A stretch of DNA of 57,616 nucleotides from Pseudomonadota bacterium (GTDB lineage Bacteria; Pseudomonadota; Alphaproteobacteria; Rhizobiales; Beijerinckiaceae), in the NCBI GenBank assembly GCA_023450615.1, contig JAEXGT010000099.1, forward strand, positions 1-57,616. Direction: 5' to 3'. The position numbers and the translations under genes were made by a program. Below the pieces are notes generated by a model, which did no database searches, was not told the DNA's origin, and was given only the letters and a program-made list of their open reading frames with translations. Below are positions 40,698-49,929 of this stretch, one piece after another (the stretch's first letter is position 1; each line of letters starts with the position of its first letter).

Positions 40698-42077
40698 CTA
40701 GATATGGGAATTCTTCCTCTGTTCTTTGAGAGTCCCCTTGGAATCTCCCTGCGGCGAAATTGCCGCACCCTTTTCAAACGCATGACGCGGCCAAACGATC
40801 CGGGCGATAGCTCCGGTGGCGGGAGGAGCGGCGTTCGTGAGGGTCAATTCCGCACCGGATCGCTCGATCAAGGTCTTCGCGATAAACAGTCCCAGGCCCA
40901 GTCCTCCCCCTTCGTCCAGGTTGGCTTCCGTGCGTTCAGCCGCGCTGCGGGTCGTGACATAGGGCTCGCCCACACGCAGCAGGATATCGGGCGCATAGCC
41001 CGGCCCGTCATCGCGGATCTCGATGAAAACCTCGTGAGCGGACCAGCAGGCCTCGATAGTGACTTGGCTCGCTGCGAAGTCTGTCGCGTTGTCGAGAATG
41101 TTGGACAGGCCATACACCACGCCGGGGTTGCGGCGGCCCATGGGTTCGGGGCCCTCGCCGTGAGCCCTCACCCGGACGTCGAATCCCACCGCCCGCTGCG
41201 GTTCGACGATCTCCTCGACGAGATGGCTGAGAGTGACGGTTTCCAGAAAACCTTCGTCATCCTCCTCTCCCATCGAGGTGAGCTTGGTCAGGATCGAGCG
41301 GCAGCGGTCCACCTGCTCCTGAAGCAGCCGCAGGTCCTCCGCCACGGGGCCGTCTTTCGGCAGGGTATGGCCAAGCTCCTTCGAGACGAGGGCGATGGTG
41401 GCAAGCGGCGTTCCGAGTTCGTGCGCGGCGGCAGCGGCGAGGCCGTCGAGCTGCGAGAGATGCTGCTCGCGGGCAAGAATGAGCTCCGTGGCGGCCAGCG
41501 CCTGCGCGAGCTGGCGCGCCTCCTCCGCCACGCGCCAGGCATAGATGCCCGTGAACACCGTTCCGAGCAGGATCGCGGTCCAGATCCCCGAGACATAGAG
41601 AAAGGGAAGGCTCAATGTCTGTTCCGGAAACCAGGGCAGGGGTCTGTGGGTGAGCACGAGGCAGGTGGCGCAGCCCACCGCCAGAAGGCCGAGGGCAAGG
41701 GTCCGCTCCGGCGTCAGCGCGGTCGCCGAGATCAGCACCGGCGCAAGAAACAGCATGGCGAAGGGGTTTTCCAGGCCGCCGGTGAGATACAGGAGGGCCG
41801 CAAGTTGCAGGATGTCGAAGGCGAGCAGCGCCGTGGCAGCGTTGTCGCCGAGGCGGTGGCTAGCCGGATACTGGATGCGCAGCAGGATGTTGGTCCAGAC
41901 CGATGCGGCGATCACGAGAAAGCACAGCTCGAAGGGCAGCGGGAATCCGAGGCCGAACCGCACGCCGGCGACAGCCGCCGATTGTCCCGCTACGGCCAGC
42001 CAGCGAAGCCTGACCAGGGTGTCCAGGCGCAGTTGGCGGGGGGAGGGTTTGAGGCTATTGGCTGGAAGGGCGACCAT
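40698..42077 (-). CDS. regB: redox sensor histidine kinase RegB/ActS/PrrB
   Basis: 459 residues from ATG 42077 (a TTG at 42128 is the only longer start). Six transmembrane helices lie in the first 180 residues, with the quinone-sensing GGLENPFAMLFLAPV. The H-box is AAAAAHELGTPLATIALVSK (His219), followed by the redox-active Cys259 in QVDRCRSILTKL. The ATPase domain has LSNILDNATDFA, IRDDGPGY and EGGGLGLGLFIAKTLIERSG. It senses the quinone pool and cytoplasmic redox state and phosphorylates RegA. The senC/hvrA genes often found nearby are absent here. Confidence 0.92.
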   Translation of the reverse strand: MVALPANSLKPSPRQLRLDTLVRLRWLAVAGQSAAVAGVRFGLGFPLPFELCFLVIAASVWTNILLRIQYPASHRLGDNAATALLAFDILQLAALLYLTGGLENPFAMLFLAPVLISATALTPERTLALGLLAVGCATCLVLTHRPLPWFPEQTLSLPFLYVSGIWTAILLGTVFTGIYAWRVAEEARQLAQALAATELILAREQHLSQLDGLAAAAAHELGTPLATIALVSKELGHTLPKDGPVAEDLRLLQEQVDRCRSILTKLTSMGEEDDEGFLETVTLSHLVEEIVEPQRAVGFDVRVRAHGEGPEPMGRRNPGVVYGLSNILDNATDFAASQVTIEACWSAHEVFIEIRDDGPGYAPDILLRVGEPYVTTRSAAERTEANLDEGGGLGLGLFIAKTLIERSGAELTLTNAAPPATGAIARIVWPRHAFEKGAAISPQGDSKGTLKEQRKNSHI

Positions 42078-42234
42078 GAACGAACAGAATAGGGTCCGGA
42101 TGCCGTTCGCCAAGCAACGCGCAAGCAACAGGATAAAGGCAGAAAATCCTAAGTTGTCGCTGCCCCAATGTTCCGTAAGGGGTAAAGCTCAAGGAAATCC
42201 GGCTAAATCGATTAGGATGTTGCAATAAGCTGAA

Positions 42235-42260
42235 GGAACTTTAATCTTAAAATTACGGTT
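42235..42260 (+). promoter_or_regulatory. candidate EcfG-type promoter of phaZ (GGAAC-N17-GGTT)
   Basis: GGAAC at 42235-42239, 17 bases, then GGTT at 42257-42260. One base differs from CGTT. It sits 62 bases before the phaZ start in a notably AT-rich gap. PHB use under starvation would fit stress-sigma control. Confidence 0.5.
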
Positions 42261-42321
42261 GAGGCTAAAGCCTACCCCGCAGCGCGGGAGAAATCAGGCG
42301 CCCGGCCCTTGGGGACATGAA

Positions 42322-43551
42322 ATGAATTTTTCTTATTACTGGTATGATACCGCGCATTGGCTTTTGAGTCCGGCCCGCGCAGCTTCTGATATTACAAAGC
42401 TATTCTTCGACAATCCCAACAACCCGCTCACCGACACTCCTTACGCCCGCACCGTTTCCGCCGCCTGCGAGCTCTTCGAGCGCACGACCCGCCGTTATAC
42501 CAAGCCGGCCTTCGGGCTCGACACCACGATCATCGGCAATGAGGAAGCTGCCGTCACAGAGACGATTGTGTGGGAGCGTCCCTTCTGCCGCGTGATCGCC
42601 TTCGATCGGGACCATCCATCGGCTGCGAATCAGCCTAAGCTTCTCATCGTCGCGCCCATGTCCGGCCACTACGCCACGCTTCTTCGCGGTACGGTGGAGA
42701 CATTCCTTCCGACCCACCGGGTGATGATCACCGATTGGGCCGATGCGAGCATGGTGCCGCTTGCCGACGGCCGTTTCGATCTCGACGACTATATCGATTA
42801 CCTCAAGGACATGTTCCGGAATCTCGGCCCGGATCTCCACGTGATGGCAGTGTGCCAGCCGGCGGTGCCGGTGGTGGCCGCCGTCGCGCGCCTGGAGGCC
42901 GAGAACGATCCGGCGATCCCGCGCTCCATGATCCTCATGGGCGGTCCCATCGACACGCGCCGCTCGCCGACCGCCGTGAACCGGCTGGCGGAGGAGCGCG
43001 GCATCGACTGGTTCAAGCAGCATTGCATCGTGAAGGTGCCGCCGAGCCATCCGGGCTTCTGGCGTGACGTCTATCCGGGCTTCCTGCAGCTCTCCGGCTT
43101 CATGGCCATGAATATCGACCGGCATCTCTCCGCCCATTGGGAGATGTTCAATCACCTCGTCGAGGGCGACGGTGATTCGGCCGAGAAGCACCGCGACTTC
43201 TATGACGAATACCTCGCCGTCATGGATCTGACCGCCGAATTCTATCTCCAGACCGTCGAGACGGTGTTCGTGAAGCACGAGCTGCCGAGAGGCGAGATGA
43301 TGCATCGGGACAAGCCGGTGGATCTCATGGATATCCGGCGCTGCGCCATCATGGCTATCGAGGGCGAGCGGGATGACATCTCGGGCGTCGGCCAGACCCA
43401 GGCGGCCCTCGATTTGACACCCAACCTTCCCTCGGACAAGAAACTCTATCACCTCCAGGCCGGGGTCGGTCACTATGGCGTCTTCAACGGTTCTCGGTTC
43501 AGGGCTCAGATCGCTCCTCGAATCGTTGAATTCACTCTTAAGCACGCCTGA
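42322..43551 (+). CDS. phaZ: intracellular polyhydroxyalkanoate depolymerase PhaZ
   Basis: 409 residues from ATG 42322 (TTGGGGACA upstream). The N-terminus MNFSYYWYDTAHWLLSPARA is typical. An alpha/beta-hydrolase core follows, with LLIVAPMSGHYATLLRGTVE, MITDWADA and the lipase-box equivalent VMAVCQPAVPVVAAVARLEA. The nucleophile in this family is Cys (Cys178 here) rather than Ser. A late GVGHYGVFNGSRFR supplies the His. It breaks down stored PHB granules inside the cell to 3-hydroxybutyrate units. No PHB synthase or phasin gene is adjacent. Confidence 0.93.
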   Translation: MNFSYYWYDTAHWLLSPARAASDITKLFFDNPNNPLTDTPYARTVSAACELFERTTRRYTKPAFGLDTTIIGNEEAAVTETIVWERPFCRVIAFDRDHPSAANQPKLLIVAPMSGHYATLLRGTVETFLPTHRVMITDWADASMVPLADGRFDLDDYIDYLKDMFRNLGPDLHVMAVCQPAVPVVAAVARLEAENDPAIPRSMILMGGPIDTRRSPTAVNRLAEERGIDWFKQHCIVKVPPSHPGFWRDVYPGFLQLSGFMAMNIDRHLSAHWEMFNHLVEGDGDSAEKHRDFYDEYLAVMDLTAEFYLQTVETVFVKHELPRGEMMHRDKPVDLMDIRRCAIMAIEGERDDISGVGQTQAALDLTPNLPSDKKLYHLQAGVGHYGVFNGSRFRAQIAPRIVEFTLKHA

Positions 43552-43660
43552 GAACGGGCCGTCCGGGGCGCGTCAAGAGCCTAATTCTGTTCTTGATGCG
43601 TTCCGGGGAGCGGCAAACGGCTGCGCTGACAGAATCGATGTAAACGGGCAGATTGCGGAC

Positions 43661-44404
43661 ATGAAATCCGCTCTGTTTCGCCGCGTTCCTGCGGACCCAC
43701 CACATTTGAAAGTTTCCTTCGAGGGCCAGGTATTTAAGGTGGCTCTCAAGCGACGTCCGACCGCCAAGCGGATCACGCTGCGCGTCTCCCACGCGACGGG
43801 CGAGGTCGTGCTCACGATTCCTGAGCGCACGGATGTCGGGCTGGCCCAGAAATTCGCCGATAGCCACAGCCCATGGATCGCAAGCCGCCTCGCCAAGGTG
43901 CCCGACCAAGTGCCCTTCGAACCGGGCGAACTCGTCCCTTTAAGAGGCGTGCCGCATCGCATCGTCCATTGGTCGTCGATTCGGGGCGTCACTCAGGCCA
44001 CCCACGACAGCGCGGGCGATCCCATCATCGCCGTGGCGGGCGAGGCCGCCCATGTGGCCCGCCGCGTGCGCGACTTCCTTGAGGCCGAGGCCAAGCGCGA
44101 TTTCGCGCTCGCCGTGAAGAAGCATACGGCTCAGCTCGGCGTTCCCGCCAAGCGGATCACCGTGCGCGACACCAAGAGCCGTTGGGGCTCCTGCTCGGCC
44201 AATGGCGCGCTCAACTTCTCCTGGCGTCTCATCATGGCCCCGCCCTTCGTGCTGGATTATCTCGCCGCTCACGAGGTCGCGCATCTGCGCGAGCTCAACC
44301 ATTCCCAACGCTTCTGGAAGATCACCTACCAGCTCTGCCCCCGCACCGACGATGCGGAGGCGTGGCTCAAGACCTACGGCAGCGCCCTTCACCGGATCGG
44401 GTGA
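43661..44404 (+). CDS. YgjP/SprT-like zinc metallopeptidase (M48/DUF45 type)
   Basis: 247 residues from ATG 43661; the frame is open 186 bases further up but that part overlaps the end of phaZ and is not conserved. Family marks are TVRDTKSRWGSCSANGALNF then SWRLIMAP, and the zinc site LAAHEVAHLRELNHSQRFW (His204, Glu205, His208, His214). Relatives are predicted metal-dependent proteases or hydrolases with no settled substrate. It follows phaZ by 109 bases on the same strand. Confidence 0.85.
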   Translation: MKSALFRRVPADPPHLKVSFEGQVFKVALKRRPTAKRITLRVSHATGEVVLTIPERTDVGLAQKFADSHSPWIASRLAKVPDQVPFEPGELVPLRGVPHRIVHWSSIRGVTQATHDSAGDPIIAVAGEAAHVARRVRDFLEAEAKRDFALAVKKHTAQLGVPAKRITVRDTKSRWGSCSANGALNFSWRLIMAPPFVLDYLAAHEVAHLRELNHSQRFWKITYQLCPRTDDAEAWLKTYGSALHRIG

Positions 44405-44422
44405 ACCCATATGAGATCGAGA

Positions 44423-44463
44423 GATGACAGGCTGAGCTTTTACGCTTAGTCCAGCCTGTCATC
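44423..44463. repeat. perfect 12-base inverted repeat before the MFS gene
   Basis: GATGACAGGCTG (44423-44434) and CAGCCTGTCATC (44452-44463) pair perfectly around a 17-base loop. No T-tract follows directly. The repeat ends 20 bases before the MFS start codon. It could be a terminator-like hairpin for the metallopeptidase gene, or an operator or attenuator for the pump. Confidence 0.6.
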
Positions 44464-44483
44464 CGCAATCTGCCGATCCCATT

Positions 44484-45677
44484 ATGCTCAAGCCCGATAC
44501 CCTGGCCCTCACCGCCGTTCTCGCGTTGCTCACCGCTCTCGGGCCGCTTTCGACGGACATGTATCTGCCCTCCCTGCCTGCCATCGCGGCGGGATTGCAG
44601 GCGAGCACGGGGCAGGCGCAGCTCACGCTGTCCGCCTTTCTCTTCGGCTTTGCGGCGGGACAGTTCTTTTACGGGCCGGTATCGGATCGGGTCGGGCGCA
44701 AGCCCGTTCTGCTTTTCGGGCTCGGATTGTTTACCTTGGCGAGCCTCGTCTGCGCGCTTGCGCCCAATATCGAGATCCTGATCGCAGGGCGCTTTCTGCA
44801 GGCGCTCGGAGCCTCAGGCCCCATCGTTCTCGGGCGCGCCATCGTGCGCGATTTCTATGAAGGCCCGCGCGCGGGCAAGGAACTGTCGCGCATGGGGTCG
44901 ATCATGGGGATCGTGCCCGCCATCGCGCCGATCTTCGGCGGGCTCATCGCTCAATTCTACGATTGGCGCGTGACCTTCGGCGTCATGCTGTTCTGCGGCA
45001 TCGCTCTCGCCCTCATCGTCGTGCTGCACCTGCCGGAAAGCATCCGTAAGAAATCCCCGAACCCGATTTCATTCGCGTCGATTCTGCGCGGCTTCGGGAT
45101 GCTGCTCCGGCATTCGGGCTATCGCACCTATGTGAGCTTCTCCATGCTCGCCTATGGCGGGTTGTTCGCGTTCATCTCCGGCTCGTCCTTCGTGCTGCAG
45201 GGCGTCTACCGCCTCGATGAGTTGTCCTATGCCTTCTCCTTCGCCTTCATGGTCGTCGGCTATATCGCCGGCACGTTCCTGGCGCAGTTTCTCGTCGGCA
45301 AGCGCGGGCTCGACGGCACGATCCGCTTCGGGGTGATGAGTTTGGCCTTCGGCGGCGTGCTGATGCTCGCGCTCGTGGCGATCGGCGTTCCCTCATCCTT
45401 CGCGATCACGGGGCCGATGGCGATCTACGCGATGGGGGTCGGCCTCACAATGCCCCAATCCATGGCCTCCGCCTTGATGCCTTTTCCAGACCGCGCGGGC
45501 GCGGCCTCGTCGCTGCTCGGCATCTGCCAGATGACCTTCGCCGCCATTCTCGGCATCGTGTTGGGCCAGAACCTCGGCGGCTCCGCGCTGCCGTTGCCGA
45601 TAGCCATCGCGGGCACGGGCGTGCTGGCGCTTCTGGTGTTTGCGGTAACGGTCAGGGCGCGGGCCGGAAAGGCTTGA
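44484..45677 (+). CDS. Bcr/CflA-type multidrug efflux MFS transporter
   Basis: 397 residues, 12 transmembrane helices. DMYLPSLPAIAAGLQASTGQ at the end of helix 1 and GQFFYGPVSDRVGRKPVLLF (motif A) are the marks of the Bcr/CflA drug/proton antiporter group. ALGASGPIVLGRAIVRDFYE is the helix 4 motif. It would expel hydrophobic drugs or metabolites such as sulfonamides, bicyclomycin or cysteine derivatives using the proton gradient; the substrate is not predictable. A perfect inverted repeat sits just upstream. No regulator gene is adjacent. Confidence 0.88.
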   Translation: MLKPDTLALTAVLALLTALGPLSTDMYLPSLPAIAAGLQASTGQAQLTLSAFLFGFAAGQFFYGPVSDRVGRKPVLLFGLGLFTLASLVCALAPNIEILIAGRFLQALGASGPIVLGRAIVRDFYEGPRAGKELSRMGSIMGIVPAIAPIFGGLIAQFYDWRVTFGVMLFCGIALALIVVLHLPESIRKKSPNPISFASILRGFGMLLRHSGYRTYVSFSMLAYGGLFAFISGSSFVLQGVYRLDELSYAFSFAFMVVGYIAGTFLAQFLVGKRGLDGTIRFGVMSLAFGGVLMLALVAIGVPSSFAITGPMAIYAMGVGLTMPQSMASALMPFPDRAGAASSLLGICQMTFAAILGIVLGQNLGGSALPLPIAIAGTGVLALLVFAVTVRARAGKA

Positions 45678-45681
45678 AGCC

Positions 45682-46014
45682 TCACGCCGCCATATCGCCC
45701 AGAATATCGGTGGCCCGATGGTCGGGCGATACGCCCTCGATGAGGATGACATCTCCCCCCGAATTCCTGGTGCGAAGCGGCAGGATGTCCCGATAGGCGG
45801 AAGAGGCGTACCACGCGCGGGCGCTTTCCATGTCAGGAAAACCGATCATGATCAGATCTCCCGACCACGCGCCTTCGAGCCGCTCAATGGGGCCGCCGTG
45901 AATCAGGAAATGGCCGTTGAAGGGCTCCAGGGTCGCGTCGATCTTCTTCAGATACTCGACGATCTCCGGCCCCATGGCGACCTCGGTGAGGCGCGCGACG
46001 GCATAAGCGGACAT
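45682..46014 (-). CDS. DUF1330 domain protein
   Basis: 110 residues from ATG 46014 (AGGAG eight bases upstream). It is a ferredoxin-like dimeric alpha-beta barrel of the DUF1330 family: AYAVARLTEVAMGPEIVEYL, FNGHFLIHGGPIERLEGAW, then MIGFPDMESARAWYASSAYR. The RAWYAS-AY motif is diagnostic. The biochemical role of the family is not established. It is convergent with the MFS gene, with four bases between stops. Confidence 0.87.
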   Translation of the reverse strand: MSAYAVARLTEVAMGPEIVEYLKKIDATLEPFNGHFLIHGGPIERLEGAWSGDLIMIGFPDMESARAWYASSAYRDILPLRTRNSGGDVILIEGVSPDHRATDILGDMAA

Positions 46015-46111
46015 GGCATGCTCCTTGGCTTGATCACGAAGCCAGCATGCCGTGCCCAAAGAGGCGTGGCGATTACGTCGGAGGTAAAGCGTTCGGACTC
46101 GGAGGAGGGCC

Positions 46112-48244
46112 TCAAAGCCCGAACAGCTTCTCGAAGAAGTTCTTCTCGCGCGCGCTGGCGCGGCGCTGCGGCTGGGGCGGAACCCAGGCATCTCCGTTCC
46201 CCGCATTGGCGTAGCGCGGATCGCCATCCGCACCGGCCACGGGCACGTCATTGCGGAACCGCTCGCCTCCTGGCAGCCCGACAGGCTGTTTGTCCTTCAG
46301 GGCGACCTTCATAAAGTTGTACCAGACTTCCGTCGGCAGGTTGCCGCCGGTCACGCGCTTGGTGAGCGTGCCGTCATCGTTGCCGAGCCACACGCCCGCG
46401 ACGAGATTGCCGGTGAAGCCCATGAACCAGGCGTCCTTGTAGTCGTCGGTCGTGCCCGTCTTGCCGGCCATGGGCCAGCCGGGAATCTGCGCCTTGCGCG
46501 CCGTGCCGATGACGAAGGTGTTGTGCATCATCTCGTTCATCATCGCGACAGCGGAGGGATCGATGACGCGGCCGAGGCTGCCCGCCGAAGATGGACGCTT
46601 GTAGATGATCTTGCCGTCGAGCGTCTTGACCTCGCTGATCACGTAGGGCGTCACGCCGATGCCGCCATTGGCGAAAGCGGCGTAAGCGGAGACGAGCTCG
46701 AGCGGCGTGACTTCGGATGTGCCGAGGGCGAGCGAGCCATTCGCCTGAAGCGGGGAGGTGATGCCGAGACGCTGCGCCGTCTGCGCCACGGCTTTCGGCC
46801 CGACTTCCATGTTGAGCTTCACGGCGACGGTGTTGAGCGAGAGCGCCAAGGCATCGCGGAGGGTGATGGGGCCGCGATATTTGCGGTCGTAGTTCTGGGG
46901 CGCCCAGCCCTTGTAGTTCACGGGGCCGTCTTCCATCACCATGTCGGGCGTGTAGCCGCGCTCGATGGCGGTGAGATAGACGAAGGGCTTGAAGGACGAG
47001 CCCGGCTGGCGGCGGGCGGTGGTGGCCCGGTTGAACTGGCTCGTCTCGTAATTGCGCCCGCCGACGAGAGCCTGCACGCCGCCATCCGGCTTCATAGCGA
47101 CGACGGCGCCCTGGTTCACGTTGAACTTCTGGCCCTTGGCGTTGAGCTCGTCCACGAGCGCGCGCTCGGCAGCGGCCTGCATCATCGGGTCGATGGTGGT
47201 GAAGACGGCGATGTCCGTGTCGATGGTTCCGACGAAATCGTCGAGCACGTCCATCACGTAATCGGCCGCGTAATTGGCCGAGCCTGCGCCGTTCGGCTTC
47301 ACCGGCTCCGCGGGCTGGCCGAGGGCGGTCTTCGTCATGTCGGGCGTGATGAAGTTGAGCTCTTTCATCGCCGCGATCACGAGTTCCGCGCGCGCCTGCG
47401 CCGCCTTCGGGTTGCGGTTGGGTGCGAGGCGCGAGGGCGATTGCACGAGGCCCGCGAGCACGGCGGCCTCGGACAGCGACACATGACGCGCGGACTTGCC
47501 GTAATAACGCTGGGACGCGGCTTCCACGCCGTAAGCGCCGGCGCCGAAATAGACGCGGTTGAGATAAAGCTCGAGGATCTGGTCCTTCGAATAGTTGCGC
47601 TCCAGCCAAAGGGCGAGGATCGCTTCCTGGATCTTACGGGAGGCGGTGCGCTCCTGCGTGAGGAACAGGTTCTTGGCGAGCTGCTGGGTCAGGGTCGAGC
47701 CGCCCTGCAAGCCGCCGGAGCGGCTGAGATTACGATAGATCGCGCGGCTGATGCCTACGGGGTCGATGCCGAAATGGTCATAGAAGCGCCGGTCCTCGAT
47801 GGCTACGAAGGCCTTGGGCAGATAGGGCGGCAATTCCTTTAGGGTCACGGTGCGCCCGCCCGTCTCGCCGCGATTGGTGATCAGCGAGCCGTCATTGGCC
47901 AGGATGGCGACGTTCGGCGGGCGCTTGGGCACGCTGAGCTGGTCGATGGGCGGCAGCTGCGAGGCGTAATAGGCGACGATGCCGCCGACCGCGATGATGC
48001 ACCAGAGGCCGAGCACGACGCCCGCATAGATCAGCTTGCCGATGAACGAACGGCCCTTGCGCTTCGATTTCCTGGGGCGAGACCCGCGGCGCGGCCGCCT
48101 GTCCTCGTCGTCCTGCCTGGAAGCGCGCCGTCTCGCCATCGATCCCCCTGCCCGGTCTTCGGGCGAGAGATGAAAATCCAGCTCCCCCGCCTCCGCAGCG
48201 GGCGCATCGAAAACCGGCTCCCGCCGGTTACGTCCGTTCGCCAC
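46112..48244 (-). CDS. class A penicillin-binding protein 1A (transglycosylase/transpeptidase)
   Basis: 710 residues. A very basic, Arg/Lys-rich cytoplasmic tail (about 36-66) leads to one transmembrane helix (about 68-92). The GT51 transglycosylase domain shows AIEDRRFYDHFGIDPVGISR (catalytic Glu), QGGSTLTQQLAKNLFLTQER and ALWLERNYSKDQILELYLNR. The transpeptidase domain has GSSFKPFVYL (S-x-x-K), SLNT (S-x-N) and KTGTTDDYKDAW (K-T-G). It polymerises and cross-links peptidoglycan at the inner membrane. It is monocistronic, upstream of the DUF1330 gene by about 100 bases. Confidence 0.93.
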   Translation of the reverse strand: MANGRNRREPVFDAPAAEAGELDFHLSPEDRAGGSMARRRASRQDDEDRRPRRGSRPRKSKRKGRSFIGKLIYAGVVLGLWCIIAVGGIVAYYASQLPPIDQLSVPKRPPNVAILANDGSLITNRGETGGRTVTLKELPPYLPKAFVAIEDRRFYDHFGIDPVGISRAIYRNLSRSGGLQGGSTLTQQLAKNLFLTQERTASRKIQEAILALWLERNYSKDQILELYLNRVYFGAGAYGVEAASQRYYGKSARHVSLSEAAVLAGLVQSPSRLAPNRNPKAAQARAELVIAAMKELNFITPDMTKTALGQPAEPVKPNGAGSANYAADYVMDVLDDFVGTIDTDIAVFTTIDPMMQAAAERALVDELNAKGQKFNVNQGAVVAMKPDGGVQALVGGRNYETSQFNRATTARRQPGSSFKPFVYLTAIERGYTPDMVMEDGPVNYKGWAPQNYDRKYRGPITLRDALALSLNTVAVKLNMEVGPKAVAQTAQRLGITSPLQANGSLALGTSEVTPLELVSAYAAFANGGIGVTPYVISEVKTLDGKIIYKRPSSAGSLGRVIDPSAVAMMNEMMHNTFVIGTARKAQIPGWPMAGKTGTTDDYKDAWFMGFTGNLVAGVWLGNDDGTLTKRVTGGNLPTEVWYNFMKVALKDKQPVGLPGGERFRNDVPVAGADGDPRYANAGNGDAWVPPQPQRRASAREKNFFEKLFGL

Positions 48245-48422
48245 GACTTGAAACCCCGCATTGCCGCCGGTGATTCCGGCCTTTTACGTTCTGGAGCACC
48301 CTAATTGTGGCGGTTTAAGGGGCGGTTAAGCAGCAAAAGGCCCGGAATTCCCAAGAAAAGCCAAGCTATTACGGCATCCGCACGTCCGGAAATGCGAAGT
48401 TCCGAAAGGGCAGGTCCGAAGG

Positions 48423-49862
48423 CTATTCGGCTGCCAGCGGCAGCTCGCCCGTATAGGGGTCGGCTTGGGCCAGATCGTGAATGCGGCGCAAATCGTTGAG
48501 AAAAGCCTCATAAGCCTCGCGCTTCGTCGCTTCATCGGGCAGGCGCAGCAGATAGCTCGGATGCACGGTGATGTAGCCGCGATAGGGGCCGAACCGTGCA
48601 TCTCCGCGCGAGCGGGAGATCGGCGTCGATTTGCCGGTGAGCGCGAGAAGAGCCGTTGCGCCTAAAGCGACCACGAGTTTCGGACGCACCAGCTCCAGCT
48701 CCTTCATCAGCCAAGGCCGGTAATGCTTCACTTCGCCGGTGGTGGGCTTCGCGTGAATGCGGCGGTGGCCGCGCTGCTCGAATTTGAAATGCTTCACCGC
48801 ATTGGTGAGATAGGCCTTGGAACGGTCGATGCCGACCTCGCCCATGGCCTTCGTCAGGAGCTTGCCGGCGGGCCCCACGAAGGGACGGCCCTGCAGATCC
48901 TCCTGATCGCCCGGCTGCTCGCCGACGAACACGATATCCGCGTGCATGGGCCCTTCGCCGAACACGGCCTGTGTGGCGCCGGGCACTAAAGGCCCCGCTT
49001 TCGCGATGATGGCGTTGAGTTCTTCGAGCGTCTTGGGTTCCTGATCCCACATGGCTTCGATAGCCCGTTCGGGCGTGCGTTTGGCAGGCATGGTCGCCTC
49101 CTGTTCAATCATCGCGTCAACGCGCTGGGAGGCGGTTTGGATCAGCCCGGGAATGGAGGCGGTTTCAGGCAGGTTGCGCCAGTATTTCTTCGGCATCTCG
49201 GCGCGCATGGCGGTGGGGTTCACCCGCGCCGGATTGAACACGCTCTCGTAGTAACCGCGCCAGCCTTCCTCGAAGCTGTCCTCATCCGGTGCATCCTCGC
49301 GCCGCGCAGGCGGGCCGAAGGTGAGTTCGTGCCGATCCCAGCGCATGGAGCCGATGGGGGTCAGGATCGTCCAGTCCAGCGAGCGGAAGCGGTCGATGAA
49401 GAACGAAGCAGAGGCTTCGAGAATGAAATGATCCGGCTCGAACCAGGCGGCGAAACGCTCAAGCTCTCCTTTCATGCGCCGGAAACGCACGAAGGCGTAC
49501 ATCTTGTGAAGATCGCGGCGCACGGCGCGTGCCATCATGTCGATGCGGTGCACCAGCGGATCGCTTGCGATCTCCAAAAGGTCGCGCTCGCCGTTCAGCA
49601 CACGCCAAATGAGCTGGTGGAGCAGGGCGTAACGTTCCGGGTCGCTATGGCAGACGCACAATTCGATGAGCCGCGCCACGCTTCGCGGCAGCGAGACTGG
49701 CGGCGCAGCGCTCACATCATCGTCGCCGAACAGGTTCGGAGCGTCAGCGAGGGACCAGATGATATGCTGCGGGGCGAGTTCCTCCGCCATCAGCCAGCGC
49801 ACGGCCCGGCGAAAGCCGTCGAGATCCGCGCCGTTCTTCAAGGTGATGCGATGCAGGCTCAT
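48423..49862 (-). CDS. UdgX-family uracil-DNA glycosylase/binding protein with N-terminal DUF4130 domain
   Basis: 479 residues. About 1-240 is the TIGR03915/DUF4130-type domain (MSLHRITLKNGADLDGFRRA ... YAFVRFRRMKGELERFAAWF). The second half is a family-4-like uracil-DNA glycosylase: FVGEQPGDQEDLQGRPFVGP then AGKLLTKAMGEVGI, and TNAVKHFKFEQRGHRRIHAK. The C-terminal active-site region is ITVHPSYLLRLP. The RRIH loop with His is the mark of UdgX, which in mycobacteria bonds covalently to the abasic site after removing uracil. It is 67 bases downstream of the radical SAM gene and shares its LexA-controlled promoter. GGGGGAGAAGG precedes the ATG. Confidence 0.9.
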   Translation of the reverse strand: MSLHRITLKNGADLDGFRRAVRWLMAEELAPQHIIWSLADAPNLFGDDDVSAAPPVSLPRSVARLIELCVCHSDPERYALLHQLIWRVLNGERDLLEIASDPLVHRIDMMARAVRRDLHKMYAFVRFRRMKGELERFAAWFEPDHFILEASASFFIDRFRSLDWTILTPIGSMRWDRHELTFGPPARREDAPDEDSFEEGWRGYYESVFNPARVNPTAMRAEMPKKYWRNLPETASIPGLIQTASQRVDAMIEQEATMPAKRTPERAIEAMWDQEPKTLEELNAIIAKAGPLVPGATQAVFGEGPMHADIVFVGEQPGDQEDLQGRPFVGPAGKLLTKAMGEVGIDRSKAYLTNAVKHFKFEQRGHRRIHAKPTTGEVKHYRPWLMKELELVRPKLVVALGATALLALTGKSTPISRSRGDARFGPYRGYITVHPSYLLRLPDEATKREAYEAFLNDLRRIHDLAQADPYTGELPLAAE

Positions 49863-49929
49863 GCCTTCTCCCCCTCGTCGTTTCGGATGAAGCGCAGCGC
49901 AGATCCGGGATAACGGATTTGAAAACGGC

